Notes: generated by a model from the sequence alone, not told the origin. DNA of 64,000 nucleotides from Paenibacillus aestuarii (GCF_027789125.1 NZ_JAQFVF010000026.1:1-64000); one strand, 5' to 3'. Counted from the first letter of the stretch, positions 7,316 through 15,717 are shown. A program made the numbers and translations.

Positions 7316-9148
7316 ATGGCTGAGAGAACGACGATTGTTGAAGCAGACCTAGTCATTCATAATGCTCTAATCGTGACGATGGACGACGCTAATCCAACAG
7401 CCACAGCAGTTGCAGTAAATGACGGCCATTTCCTGGCCGTGGGGGACGATGCCGAAATCATGAAATATGTAGGGCCTTCCACGCAAGTTGTAAACGCCAA
7501 TAAACGCATGTTAATTCCAGGTTTGAACGATTCTCACATTCATCTCATTCGAGGCGGTCTCAATTATAATCTTGAGCTTCGATGGGACGGCGTGCCTTCT
7601 GTAGCGGATGCTTTGCGCATGCTGAAAAAGCAGGTGGATCGTACGCCAGCGCCTCACTGGGTCCGTGTTGTTGGCGGCTGGACAGAGTTCCAATTCGTGG
7701 AACGCCGGATGCCGACTTTGGATGAAATCAATCGGATTGCTCCGGAAACACCGGTATTTATCCTCAATCTTTACCGTCAGGCCTTCTTGAATAAAGCAGC
7801 CCTGCGTGTTATCGGATATACGAAGGATACGCCGAATCCGCCAGGCGGAGAAATTCAAAGGGATAGCAACGGGAATCCGACAGGAATGCTCATCGCTAGA
7901 CCTAATGCTACTATTTTGTATGCGACCTTGGCAAAAGGACCGAAGCTTTCATACGAGGATCAATTGAACTCAACCCGATTGTTCATGAGGGAACTCAATC
8001 GATTCGGCGTCACAAGCGTTATTGACGCAGGAGGGGGCTTTCAGAACTATCCCGATGATTATCAGGTTTTTGATGAGCTTGATAAACGCGGGGAAATTAC
8101 GGTTCGCACGGCGTATAACTTATTCACCCAGCATTCCAAAAATGAATTGAGTGATTTTAAAACATGGACCGCTGCGACGCAGCCGTACACGGGAAGCTCC
8201 TACTATCGTCATAATGGTGCCGGAGAAATGCTTGTTTACAGCGCAGCGGACTTCGAAGATTTTATTGAGCCCCGTCCGGAGCTTCCCGCCGTATTGGAAA
8301 CTGAGCTATTCGACGTCACCAGACATCTCGTAGAGCAACGTTGGCCATTCCGTCTTCATGCTACTTATGGGGAATCCATCACGCGATTTCTCGATGTATT
8401 TGAGCGCGTGAATAAAGAGGTTCCCTTCAAAGACTTGCGCTGGATTCTGGACCATGCCGAAACGATTCGGGAGAAGGATCTGGAGCGTGTCGTTGCATTA
8501 GGCGGTTCGATCGCGGTTCAAAGCAGAATGGCCTTCCAAGGGGAATATTTCGTCGAAAGATATGGGGCCGAAGCAGCAGAGAATGCTCCACCGATCAGCA
8601 AGATGATTAAATCCGGATTACGTGTTGGCGTAGGGACAGATGCAACCAGAGTGGCCAGCTATAATCCTTGGGTAGCTTTATACTGGCTGGTGACGGGTAA
8701 GACACTTGGCGGGCTAAGTTTATATCCTGCTTCCAATCGTGTAGAGAGGCATGAAGCGCTTCGAATGTACACATCAGGAAATGCATGGTTTTCCAAGGAA
8801 GAAGATGTGAAAGGGCAAATCAAAGCGGATCAATATGCCGATTTTTCGATTCTATCCGATAACTTCTTTCGTGTCTCCGAAGAAGCTATTAAAAAAATTG
8901 AATCTGTCTTCACTGTAGTAGGGGGCAAGATTGTTTACGGTACCCATGAATTTCACCATTTGTCGCCGCCGGCTCCAAAAGCGAGTCCAGACTGGTCTCC
9001 GCATAACTTCTTTGGAGGTTACTACAAGGATACAAATTACGGAGGCGGTGGGGCAGGCGTTCAAGTGCATAATCAGGTGCACCATCATCATGGATGCAAC
9101 CATCATCACGGAAGCGGCTTTTGTGACCTGGATTGCTTCGTCTTTTAG
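7316..9148 (+). CDS. YtcJ-like amidohydrolase with His/Cys-rich tail
   Basis: The 610-residue protein belongs to the amidohydrolase_3 (YtcJ) group of metal-dependent hydrolases. The N-terminal beta domain carries the leader of the HxH metal motif (GLNDSHIHL, near residue 70). The TIM barrel follows, with WILDHAET near residue 380 and VGTDATR near residue 445, and the C-terminal beta domain ends near 570. The last 30 residues are odd: they contain HHHHGCNHHHGSGFC and a final CDLDCF, a likely extra metal-binding tail not normal for the family. The start ATG follows AAGGAGAG. It shares an operon with XapX, CDGSH and Dps genes. The substrate is probably an amide or cyclic amide but cannot be named. 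Confidence 0.9.
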   Translation: MAERTTIVEADLVIHNALIVTMDDANPTATAVAVNDGHFLAVGDDAEIMKYVGPSTQVVNANKRMLIPGLNDSHIHLIRGGLNYNLELRWDGVPSVADALRMLKKQVDRTPAPHWVRVVGGWTEFQFVERRMPTLDEINRIAPETPVFILNLYRQAFLNKAALRVIGYTKDTPNPPGGEIQRDSNGNPTGMLIARPNATILYATLAKGPKLSYEDQLNSTRLFMRELNRFGVTSVIDAGGGFQNYPDDYQVFDELDKRGEITVRTAYNLFTQHSKNELSDFKTWTAATQPYTGSSYYRHNGAGEMLVYSAADFEDFIEPRPELPAVLETELFDVTRHLVEQRWPFRLHATYGESITRFLDVFERVNKEVPFKDLRWILDHAETIREKDLERVVALGGSIAVQSRMAFQGEYFVERYGAEAAENAPPISKMIKSGLRVGVGTDATRVASYNPWVALYWLVTGKTLGGLSLYPASNRVERHEALRMYTSGNAWFSKEEDVKGQIKADQYADFSILSDNFFRVSEEAIKKIESVFTVVGGKIVYGTHEFHHLSPPAPKASPDWSPHNFFGGYYKDTNYGGGGAGVQVHNQVHHHHGCNHHHGSGFCDLDCFVF

Positions 9149-9186
9149 GTGTGTTTTACCAAAATATCCATAGGAGTGATATCGTC

Positions 9187-9381
9187 ATGTCTGAAGTTAC
9201 GATCAAAGTAAACGATAATGGACCATTGCGAATTACGGGCAAAGTAGAAATGGTAGATGCGGTGGGAAACCGTTTTGAGACCAAGGAAAGTTTTATTCTT
9301 TGCCGGTGCGGTTTATCCGGTCAAAAACCGTTCTGCGACTTGACTCACAAAGGCAAGTTTGAAAGCGCGCCTCGAGTTTAG
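9187..9381 (+). CDS. CDGSH-type iron-sulphur protein
   Basis: A 64-residue protein starts at ATG 9187 behind AGGAGTGAT. A longer frame to 9133 overlaps the amidohydrolase and lacks a ribosome site. The C-terminal motif CRCGLSGQKPFCDLTH has the full CDGSH pattern C-x-C-x2-(S/T)-x3-P-x-C-D-x2-H, with three Cys and one His for a 2Fe-2S cluster. The N-terminal half is a beta-rich leader seen in the bacterial type. Such proteins are redox or iron-handling proteins. Its place between the His-tailed amidohydrolase and Dps fits an iron or oxidative stress operon. Confidence 0.93.
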   Translation: MSEVTIKVNDNGPLRITGKVEMVDAVGNRFETKESFILCRCGLSGQKPFCDLTHKGKFESAPRV

Positions 9382-9431
9382 TTTATGAGTTCAATGCCTC
9401 TAATCAGGCTATATTCGAAAGGAGCTCTTTC

Positions 9432-9869
9432 ATGACACAAAAACTGACGGAAGTTCTTAATACTCAGATCGCTAACTGGAGTTTGTTATTCACCAAACTT
9501 CATAACTATCACTGGTATGTGAAAGGACCGCAGTTCTTCACTTTGCATTTGAAGTTTGAAGAGCTTTATACGGAGGCTGCGCTTCATGTGGACAATCTTG
9601 CCGAGAGGCTGCTGGCATTAGGCGGTAGTCCGGTAGCGACATTTCATGAAATTATCGAAAAAGCTACAGTGCAGGATGCGGCAGGCAATGAGAATGCAAA
9701 TGAGATGGTCCGCATACTTGTAGCTGACTTTGGGATGATTGTGGGTGAGCTTAAAGAGGGCATGAGTATTGCCGACCGTGAAGGTGATGAGACAACGGGA
9801 GATATGCTTCTCGCTATTCATAGCTCTCTGGAAAAGCATGTATGGATGCTTAAATCATTCTTAGGCTAA
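9432..9869 (+). CDS. dps: Dps-family ferritin-like protein
   Basis: This 145-residue protein is of normal Dps length. The dinuclear ferroxidase region is visible: LHNYHWYVKG near residue 28, FEELYTEAALHVDNLAERL at 45-64. Dps proteins form dodecamers that oxidise and store iron with hydrogen peroxide and may bind DNA. The start ATG follows GAAAGGAG. It is the fourth gene of the XapX-amidohydrolase operon, 50 bases after the CDGSH gene. That position supports a peroxide or iron stress theme for the whole unit. Confidence 0.93.
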   Translation: MTQKLTEVLNTQIANWSLLFTKLHNYHWYVKGPQFFTLHLKFEELYTEAALHVDNLAERLLALGGSPVATFHEIIEKATVQDAAGNENANEMVRILVADFGMIVGELKEGMSIADREGDETTGDMLLAIHSSLEKHVWMLKSFLG

Positions 9870-9934
9870 TTGAAATGCACGTATCAGATCCATTGTCTGA
9901 CTCACCAAACCCAATTCGAAAGGAAGTATGAAAC

Positions 9935-10771
9935 ATGTCTAAATTAACAGTCGGAACAGAAAACGGACAACCCATTGAATTGTATTTTGAAGATCTTGGT
10001 GCAGGTAAACCTGTCATTCTGATCCATGGTTGGCCGCTCAGCGGACGCTCGTGGGAAAATCAGGTTCCAGCGCTCATTGAAGCGGGCTACCGTGTAATTA
10101 CATATGACCGGCGTGGGTTCGGACAATCCTCCCAACCGTGGAACGGCTACGACTATGATACGTTCGTGGCGGATCTCCATAAGCTGATTGAACAGCTCGA
10201 CCTTAACGATGTAACACTGGTCGGATTCTCGATGGGCGGCGGAGAGGTTGCCCGATACGTTGGTACATATGGAACAAGCCGTGTTAAAAAGGCCGTATTG
10301 GCAGCTGCAGTTCCTCCATTTTTATACAAATCCACAGAGCATCCGGAAGGAGGTCTGGATGAAGCGACCATTCGAGGCTTCCAAGACGGGCTAAAAAAAG
10401 ACCGGATTGCCTTCCTTGACGGCTTCACCCATAATTTCTTTAAAGCAGGGGACAGAACTGACCTCGTCAGCGAATCCTGCCGTTTGCACAACCTTGAAAT
10501 CGCTTCTTTCGCTTCTCCCAAAGGGACGCTGGATTGTGTTGCTGCTTTCGGCCGGACCGACTTCCGAGGCGATTTGGCTAAATTCGATATCCCGTTGCTT
10601 GTTATCCATGGTGATTCTGATGCGACTGTTGCGCTTGAAGTAAGCGGTAAGCTCTCCCATGAAGCGGTAAAGGGCAGTGAGCTTGTTGTCATTAAAGGTG
10701 GACCGCATGGCGTAAATGCGACTCACCCCGATCAATTCAATAAAGCTTTAATTGACTTCTTGAATAACTAA
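9935..10771 (+). CDS. Alpha/beta hydrolase, non-haem chloroperoxidase/arylesterase type
   Basis: The 278-residue enzyme has the alpha/beta hydrolase fold with oxyanion-hole strand HGWPLSGRSWE near residue 30, nucleophile elbow GFSMGGGE near residue 97, acid D in VIHGDSDATV near residue 225 and catalytic His in GGPHGVNATH near residue 256. The pattern matches the cofactor-free haloperoxidase/arylesterase group, which can also make or use peracids. The start ATG follows GAAAGGAAG. It is the last gene of the stress-type operon started at 7111. Genuine haloperoxidase activity in this group is usually a side reaction of an esterase, so the physiological substrate is open. Confidence 0.9.
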   Translation: MSKLTVGTENGQPIELYFEDLGAGKPVILIHGWPLSGRSWENQVPALIEAGYRVITYDRRGFGQSSQPWNGYDYDTFVADLHKLIEQLDLNDVTLVGFSMGGGEVARYVGTYGTSRVKKAVLAAAVPPFLYKSTEHPEGGLDEATIRGFQDGLKKDRIAFLDGFTHNFFKAGDRTDLVSESCRLHNLEIASFASPKGTLDCVAAFGRTDFRGDLAKFDIPLLVIHGDSDATVALEVSGKLSHEAVKGSELVVIKGGPHGVNATHPDQFNKALIDFLNN

Positions 10772-10815
10772 TTATATAAAGAGAATAGCATTCATGTTTG
10801 GCTAAAAAAATGAAA

Positions 10816-10879
10816 GGTAAAGTCAAGGCCTGGAAAAGAGAGCTTAATATGTTGCTTTTTTCAAGGTCTTTTCTTTACC
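10816..10879 (+). promoter_or_regulatory. Long imperfect hairpin in the leader of the GAPDH gene
   Basis: The arms begin GGTAAAG (10816-10822) and end CTTTACC (10873-10879). About 24 bases on each side pair with few mismatches around a loop of about 16 bases. The structure ends 8 bases before GGGAGG, the ribosome site of the GAPDH gene. It could be an attenuator, an mRNA-stability stem or a protein site. No T run follows in the plus direction. Confidence 0.5.
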
Positions 10880-10895
10880 ACAATGGGAGGATATC

Positions 10896-11894
10896 ATGGG
10901 TAAAATTGCAATTTTCGGGTTCGGCCGAATCGGTCGGCAGTTACTTAGAGTAGCACTACAGGAGAAGCTCTTTGTGCCCTTTTCAATCTCTGACATCAAA
11001 GATGAGTCTACGCTTGCGGCGCTTTACGAGGTGGATACCAACTATAAGCGTTGGCATGAAGAGGTTTCCAGTCGAGAAGGAGCTATCATCATCGGTGACC
11101 GAGAAATCCGATATCTGAATTCGTCCAGTGAAGTGCCGAATTGGGATAAACTGGGTGTTGAGCTGGTGATTGACTGTACGGGACGCGCTGTAACCAGGTC
11201 TGTTGCACAATTGCATTTGGATCGCGGCGCTAAGCGTGTGCTTGTCAGCGGACCAAGTAAAAGTCTCGAAGACTGCGACGCTGTTTTGCTTAAAGGAATT
11301 AATCTCAGCAGCTTCGATCCGGAAAAGCATAAAATTATCAGTATGGCGAGCTGTACAACCAATGCATTGGCACCGGTAGTAAAATTAGTTAGAGAAAATT
11401 ACGGCATTCAATACGGCTTGTTCTCAACGGTTCATTCATATACCAATACACAATCATTAACAGATCAGCCTATGAAGGATCGGCGGGATTCTTGGGCGGC
11501 AGCTGAAAATATCATTCCATCATCTTCGGGAGCAGCTAAGGCGCTCAAGTTTATTTGGAATGATCTCCAAATTACTGGAAAGGCGTATCGAATCCCAACT
11601 CGCACAGGCAGCATTGCGGAGCTTAATCTTATAACAGAGAAATCATGTTCCGTTCAGGAGATCAATAACATGTTCCGTCATGCAGCTAAAGAAGGCGAGC
11701 TGAAGGGAGTTCTAAATGTGCTGGAGGGTGAATGGGCCTCTTCCCGTATTGTAGGGGATCCGCATTCATCGATTATAGACCTGCCATTGACGCAAGTGCA
11801 GGGTGGGCTTTTATCCGTAGCCGCTTGGTATGATAATGAATGGGGTTATGCTTCCCGGCTAGCTGAGGTTGCTGCTTTTCTTGTTGCAAAATAA
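10896..11894 (+). CDS. gap: Glyceraldehyde-3-phosphate dehydrogenase (or erythrose-4-phosphate dehydrogenase)
   Basis: The 332-residue protein has the NAD-binding start FGFGRIGRQLLR, the catalytic ASCTTNALAP (Cys near residue 153) and the active-site His in FSTVHSYTNTQSLTDQP near 180. Length and motifs are normal. It stands alone, not in a glycolytic operon with pgk and tpi, so it is probably a second, specialised copy. An erythrose-4-phosphate dehydrogenase role (vitamin B6 route) is possible, because the families are hard to tell apart by eye. The start ATG follows GGGAGG and a long leader hairpin. The isolated position next to stress genes hints at induction by oxidative or electrophile stress, which is inference. 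Confidence 0.9.
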   Translation: MGKIAIFGFGRIGRQLLRVALQEKLFVPFSISDIKDESTLAALYEVDTNYKRWHEEVSSREGAIIIGDREIRYLNSSSEVPNWDKLGVELVIDCTGRAVTRSVAQLHLDRGAKRVLVSGPSKSLEDCDAVLLKGINLSSFDPEKHKIISMASCTTNALAPVVKLVRENYGIQYGLFSTVHSYTNTQSLTDQPMKDRRDSWAAAENIIPSSSGAAKALKFIWNDLQITGKAYRIPTRTGSIAELNLITEKSCSVQEINNMFRHAAKEGELKGVLNVLEGEWASSRIVGDPHSSIIDLPLTQVQGGLLSVAAWYDNEWGYASRLAEVAAFLVAK

Positions 11895-11910
11895 ATAAAA
11901 ACAATTAAGC

Positions 11911-11943
11911 GGCCTTAGTCCAGTATTCTTTTGGACTGAGGTC
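11911..11943 (+). terminator. Probable terminator after the GAPDH gene
   Basis: The stem GGCCTTAGTCCA pairs with TTGGACTGAGGTC around an 8-base loop, 17 bases after the stop. The T tract that follows is weak (GTTTGGCTT). A second GCTCCCC/GGGGAGC repeat pair is present at about 11977-12030. Confidence 0.5.
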
Positions 11944-12125
11944 GTTTGGCTTATAATCGTTCCTAAGCATGAAAAAGCTCCCCTTAAAGTGGCTGGTTTT
12001 ATGATTTCGCCTGACTACCGTATGGGGAGCATTTCCGTGTACATCAATGAGCTATGCGTTCGATCCCGAATTATTTCACGGAGTTCGCGTAGGTCCCCAT
12101 GTTTTCAGATTTTCACAAACGATTA

Positions 12126-12536
12126 TTACAGGGAAATATCATGCTTATGATGATTTTGAACGTCCACTTCTTTTACGTTAGTAAAAACATTGACAGCAAA
12201 AATCAAGATACCGGTTCCGGCTACTGCCTCACCGATACGCTTGAACGTTGTCACCCATTCAGGAGAGTAGCCATGGGCCATTAAGGTGAGGGTAATAAGC
12301 ATGATGGGCAGGCCGATGCCTTGCAACCAGAAGTGCCACTTAGCTAAAGGAGATTCTGCTGCTTTGGGAAACCGAAGATACGTAAATCCGCAAAGAGCCA
12401 ATGTTGCCCACCCGAAAAGATTTGCATGAGCGTGTACGCTCGTCAATGCAAAGTTTAGAGTTGTACCCATGTAAATACCGATGCAAATACCGACTAAAAT
12501 ATAAACCACTGCCATTTTTAAAAAGCGTACTCCCAT
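12126..12536 (-). CDS. Small haem-copper-oxidase subunit I-like membrane protein
   Basis: This 136-residue protein has four predicted membrane helices (about 8-28, 38-55, 70-88, 105-120). It carries the motif SVHAHANLFGW, which resembles the helix with paired His in subunit I of cytochrome oxidases. Proteins of this size are often annotated cytochrome-c-oxidase-like in Bacillus relatives, but they cannot be a full oxidase. The C-terminus ends in a short His-containing tail. The start ATG at 12536 is preceded by AAGGGAG. It is divergent from the dioxygenase gene at 12828. A haem- or redox-sensing role is possible but not shown. Confidence 0.75.
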   Translation of the reverse strand: MGVRFLKMAVVYILVGICIGIYMGTTLNFALTSVHAHANLFGWATLALCGFTYLRFPKAAESPLAKWHFWLQGIGLPIMLITLTLMAHGYSPEWVTTFKRIGEAVAGTGILIFAVNVFTNVKEVDVQNHHKHDISL

Positions 12537-12674
12537 ATAATTTCTCCCTTGTTAATGGTATGAAGAACAATTCATCCGGCCGGGAATGATTCTGCTACTT
12601 AAACTTCTTTCAATTGAAAGTTTATTCGACTCCATCTTATAAGCTCTAACAAGTAACTATCAATACGATTCTAA

Positions 12675-12688
12675 CTATAGATCTATAG
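12675..12688. repeat. Perfect 14-bp palindrome between divergent genes
   Basis: CTATAGATCTATAG lies in the 291-base gap between the COX1-like gene and the dioxygenase gene. It resembles, but is one base shorter than, the CTAT-N7-ATAG boxes of region 2, and it has no TTGWTA at the same distance. It may be an operator for either gene. Confidence 0.45.
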
Positions 12689-12827
12689 ATTTTGCTTATA
12701 TGAGCTGCTCCCTCGAAGGTATAGGTTAATGTAATACGTGATATAGAAATAATAGAATTGTTCATGAATCATATTTTCAATATGATAGGACATGAGCAAG
12801 GAAAGATCATACAAGGAGTGTTGCTAA

Positions 12828-13793
12828 ATGGTCATGCAAACGGAAGGGATTCATCATATAACAGCATTTGTAAAAGATGCGCAAAAAAATGTCGACTTTT
12901 ATGCAGGGGTACTTGGACTGAGACTTGTAAAAAAAACAATTAACTTCGACGCTCCGGAAGTTTACCATTTGTATTTTGGCAATGAAGCAGGCAGTCCAGG
13001 TACAATCATCACCTTCTTTCCATATGAATATGGTCGTAAAGGGCAAATTGGCGGAGGACAGGTCGGTATCATAACATATATCGTTCCTTTAGGTGCACTC
13101 GATTTTTGGAAACTGCGTCTGGAAAGTTTCGGTGTTCCGTATTCCTTAAAGACGAGGTTTGACGAGAATTACTTAACATTCTCAGATCAGGATGGTATAC
13201 AGCTAGAGATTGTAGAGCGTAAGGATGGAGAGTTGAGTCAGTGGTCGTTCGGCGGCGTTTCAATAGAAAAAGCGATCAAAGGTTTTGGCGGTGCTGTCCT
13301 GTATAGTACGGCTCCCGAAAAAACGATGGACGTACTAGAGCAGGTCTTGGGTCTTCAAAAGGTTGAACAAGATGAGGACTTTGTTCGCTTTAAAACGAAA
13401 GGGAATATTGGCAATATGATAGATGTAAACATTGCGCCAATGGAGTGGGGCATCAGCGGTGCCGGTACCGTTCATCATATTGCATGGCGCGCGGAGGATA
13501 ATGAGGATCATGCTTCATGGAGAGCGCATGTAGAGCAACATGGCTTTCATCCTACACCAATTATCGACCGCCAATATTTCCATGCGATATACTTTCGTGA
13601 AGCAGGTGGCATCCTGTTTGAAATCGCCACGGATCCGCCCGGCTTTGCAGTTGATGAACAGCCAGATGTATTAGGCGAAAAATTGATGCTTCCTGAATGG
13701 TTCGAGGCTAACCGCACAGATATCGAAAAAGGGCTAAAACCTATCCAGGTACGTTTTCCCATTCTGCCGTTGGGGTCCAGTGGTGACCGGTGA
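12828..13793 (+). CDS. Ring-cleaving dioxygenase of the MhqO/glyoxalase superfamily
   Basis: The 321-residue protein has two vicinal-oxygen-chelate modules (about 5-130 and 150-290). Metal ligands are visible: His in GIHHITAF (residues 9-10), His in TVHHIAWRAED near 210 and Glu in GILFEIATDPPGF near 265. This is the layout of the hydroquinone/catechol dioxygenases MhqO/MhqA, which open quinol rings using Fe(II) and O2. Such genes protect against quinones. The start ATG at 12828 follows CAAGGAG; an in-frame ATG at 12834 is less well spaced. The gene stands alone with a terminator at 13894. I see no MarR-type regulator nearby. Confidence 0.88.
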   Translation: MVMQTEGIHHITAFVKDAQKNVDFYAGVLGLRLVKKTINFDAPEVYHLYFGNEAGSPGTIITFFPYEYGRKGQIGGGQVGIITYIVPLGALDFWKLRLESFGVPYSLKTRFDENYLTFSDQDGIQLEIVERKDGELSQWSFGGVSIEKAIKGFGGAVLYSTAPEKTMDVLEQVLGLQKVEQDEDFVRFKTKGNIGNMIDVNIAPMEWGISGAGTVHHIAWRAEDNEDHASWRAHVEQHGFHPTPIIDRQYFHAIYFREAGGILFEIATDPPGFAVDEQPDVLGEKLMLPEWFEANRTDIEKGLKPIQVRFPILPLGSSGDR

Positions 13794-13893
13794 GCATTTT
13801 GCGAATAATGAATGGTGCTGAACAGAGGAACAGTATGATCTCAGTATTATAAGTTTTATAAGGCAAAGCGATAGGTGGGCTAGGGCTTGGAGG

Positions 13894-13921
13894 AGCAGCT
13901 GCGGTGGCAGCTGCTTTTTTA
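13894..13921 (+). terminator. Rho-independent terminator after the dioxygenase gene
   Basis: AGCAGCTGC pairs with GCAGCTGCT around GGTG and is followed by six T. Confidence 0.9.
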
Positions 13922-14100
13922 GTTATTCAGGAACTTAGATGCTCGAATCAGTCGATGACCTGAATGCTTATGGGCACTTTGAATATTTGGGGTGTTGTAG
14001 ATGAGCACATCGTGTATAATTGTTATCGTCAAGATGGGTAAAGTTCTATTTGAAAATTTCGAATGGTGGTAGCTGAGCTCGACATATGAAGGGGATAAAA
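13922..14100 (+). promoter_or_regulatory. Upstream region of the small zinc-ribbon gene with a -10-like TATAAT
   Basis: A consensus TATAAT lies at 14015-14020. The best -35 candidate (TTGTAG at 13995) gives a short 14-base spacer, so the promoter call is weak. Nothing else was recognised here. Confidence 0.3.
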
Positions 14101-14331
14101 ATGAACCAAGAAGAAATCAAGCAACGTATCAAAGATTACCAGCAAGCAGATGGAGTGCATCCTCTTACTTGCGGAAACAACAGCAAACACGAGAAATTAT
14201 ACCCTAAAGTTCTAGAACAAGGGTTGGTACTTCTTTGCCCTAACTGCAATTACACGCAGACGTACATCCCTGATCTATTTTTGGATAAAGGTTTTTATGA
14301 GTGGCTGCGGGGCATAAAGAGCTTGATTTAG
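14101..14331 (+). CDS. Small zinc-ribbon-like protein of unknown function
   Basis: This 76-residue protein starts at ATG 14101 behind AAGGGG; an in-frame ATG at 14086 overlaps that ribosome site. It has a helical start (NQEEIKQRIKDYQQ), then LTCGNNSKH and, about 25 residues later, LLCPNCNY. The CPNC pair with the earlier Cys and His suggests one zinc site. I do not recognise a named family. It is followed by a terminator-like stem at 14438, and its 3' end is overlapped by a doubtful gene on the other strand. Confidence 0.75.
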   Translation: MNQEEIKQRIKDYQQADGVHPLTCGNNSKHEKLYPKVLEQGLVLLCPNCNYTQTYIPDLFLDKGFYEWLRGIKSLI

Positions 14332-14532
14332 CGATAGAGTCTCCCCGCACCGCGATGAGCGGGCCCTTCTAGCCCACCAATAGGAGCGGTAATTTTCGAC
14401 TCCCGTGAAATACTCTCCTGAGGACGGAACGTACCAACCCTCGCGAAATACACCGATGGTGTGGTTCTTGAGGGCTTTTTGTTTCGAATCGAGGATCTTT
14501 TGAGCAGTAGTCCTTTTGTTACTTTCCGTCAT
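14275..14532 (-). CDS. Doubtful small protein, convergent overlap
   Basis: An 85-residue frame starts at ATG 14532, with AGGA about 9 bases upstream. The first half (TTAQKILDSKQKALKNHTIG) looks like natural protein. The last 19 codons lie inside the zinc-ribbon gene on the other strand and look like shadow sequence. A plus-strand terminator-like hairpin (14438-14480) lies within it, which argues against it. No family was recognised. Confidence 0.3.
   Translation of the reverse strand: MTESNKRTTAQKILDSKQKALKNHTIGVFREGWYVPSSGEYFTGVENYRSYWWARRARSSRCGETLSLNQALYAPQPLIKTFIQK
14438..14480 (+). terminator. Probable terminator after the zinc-ribbon gene
   Basis: Nested stems CCCTC/GAGGG (14438-14442 with 14470-14474) and ACACC/GGTGT are followed by CTTTTTG. 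Confidence 0.55.
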
Positions 14533-14606
14533 ACATATTTTTCCTCGTATTGGGAAGGATTTTATATGATCATGTTTTTCACTTAAGAAAAAAGGACTAG
14601 ATTTGG

Positions 14607-15596
14607 ATGAAATTAGAACTTACTGCAACAGAAATGGGGAAACTCTGGGCGACTTATATGGGAAACGCAATGGGAAAATGTGTGCTGAGTTATTATCTGA
14701 AGCATGTAGATAATCCCGATATTAAGGTCGCTCTAGAATATGCTTGGAATGTATGCAATAAATATATCCTAAAAATTGAACATTTCTTTGATCAAGCAGA
14801 TTTTCCAAGACCTGTTGGTTTTACCGATAGTGACGTGAACTTGAGAGCACCTCGTCTATTTCTTGATGAGTTTTACCTTCATTATTTGATGTATTCGAGC
14901 AAAGCAGGACTGAGTCTCTATACGGTGGCTATTCCATTAGTTACAAATAAAGACATTCGGGATTTTTACATCAAATGCGTGAATGATACAATGAAAATGC
15001 TGTCAGTGGTTGCGGTGATATTAGAATCTAAAAATGAGCTTATGAATTCGCCTGTTATTCAGCCCCCCGAAAAAGTTGATTTTGTACATAGTCAAAAGTT
15101 TTTAGGCTCTTTTTTTGAAAAAACTAGGCCTCTGCATGGATTGGAAATTGCGCATATTTTCGGAAATATTAATAACGATATCACGAGCAAAGCACTTATT
15201 ATTGGATTTGCTCAAGTAGCAGATGACAAAAAGGTAAGAAAGTTTCTAGAGCGAGGAAAGGATATCAATCATAACCATATCGAATTGTTAACAGAAAAGT
15301 TGTCTAAAGAAGGTTTGCCCGCCCCGACTCTGAAAGATCATTTGGTAACTACTTCCACGATCTCACCATTTTCTGATAAACTCATGCTTTTTCACAAAAT
15401 TGACATGTTTAATGTGAAAATTAGGGAATATGCCAATGGCATTTCGCTAAACGGTAGAAAAGATATCGGTGCTTTATTTATGAAATGCCAAACGGAAGTC
15501 ATGTTATATCTGGAAGATGGCGCAAATATCATGATTGACAATGGATGGTTGGAACAACCACCAGAAGCTGTTGACCGTAATTTCTTAAAGAAATAA
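14607..15596 (+). CDS. DUF3231-family protein (spore-coat-F-like double helical bundle)
   Basis: The 329-residue protein is made of two similar halves of about 160 residues, each a four-helix bundle. The first begins LTATEMGKLWATYMGNAMG and the second near residue 180 begins LHGLEIAHIFGNINND. This is the DUF3231 pattern, related to spore coat protein F and common in several copies in Bacillus and Paenibacillus. The biochemical role is unknown, and members are found in spores or the forespore. The start ATG follows AAAAAAGGACTAG. It stands alone and is followed by two terminators. Confidence 0.85.
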   Translation: MKLELTATEMGKLWATYMGNAMGKCVLSYYLKHVDNPDIKVALEYAWNVCNKYILKIEHFFDQADFPRPVGFTDSDVNLRAPRLFLDEFYLHYLMYSSKAGLSLYTVAIPLVTNKDIRDFYIKCVNDTMKMLSVVAVILESKNELMNSPVIQPPEKVDFVHSQKFLGSFFEKTRPLHGLEIAHIFGNINNDITSKALIIGFAQVADDKKVRKFLERGKDINHNHIELLTEKLSKEGLPAPTLKDHLVTTSTISPFSDKLMLFHKIDMFNVKIREYANGISLNGRKDIGALFMKCQTEVMLYLEDGANIMIDNGWLEQPPEAVDRNFLKK

Positions 15597-15608
15597 GGAT
15601 ATCACAAG

Positions 15609-15640
15609 GAAGCCGCTTCATATAGAGTGGCTTCTTATTT
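15609..15640 (+). terminator. Terminator after the DUF3231 gene
   Basis: GAAGCC at 15609-15614 pairs with GGCTTC at 15629-15634, followed by TTATTT. Confidence 0.75.
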
Positions 15641-15717
15641 GGAAAAACTTGCAGATCATTTTTTTCGAATCACGCTGTATCCCACAAACACGAATGAGGG
15701 GCAGTTGAACATTGTGC

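Noticed and set aside
12099-12284. Plus-strand frame of 61 codons opposite the COX1-like gene
   Set aside because: It is a shadow of the membrane-protein gene and has no ribosome site of its own.
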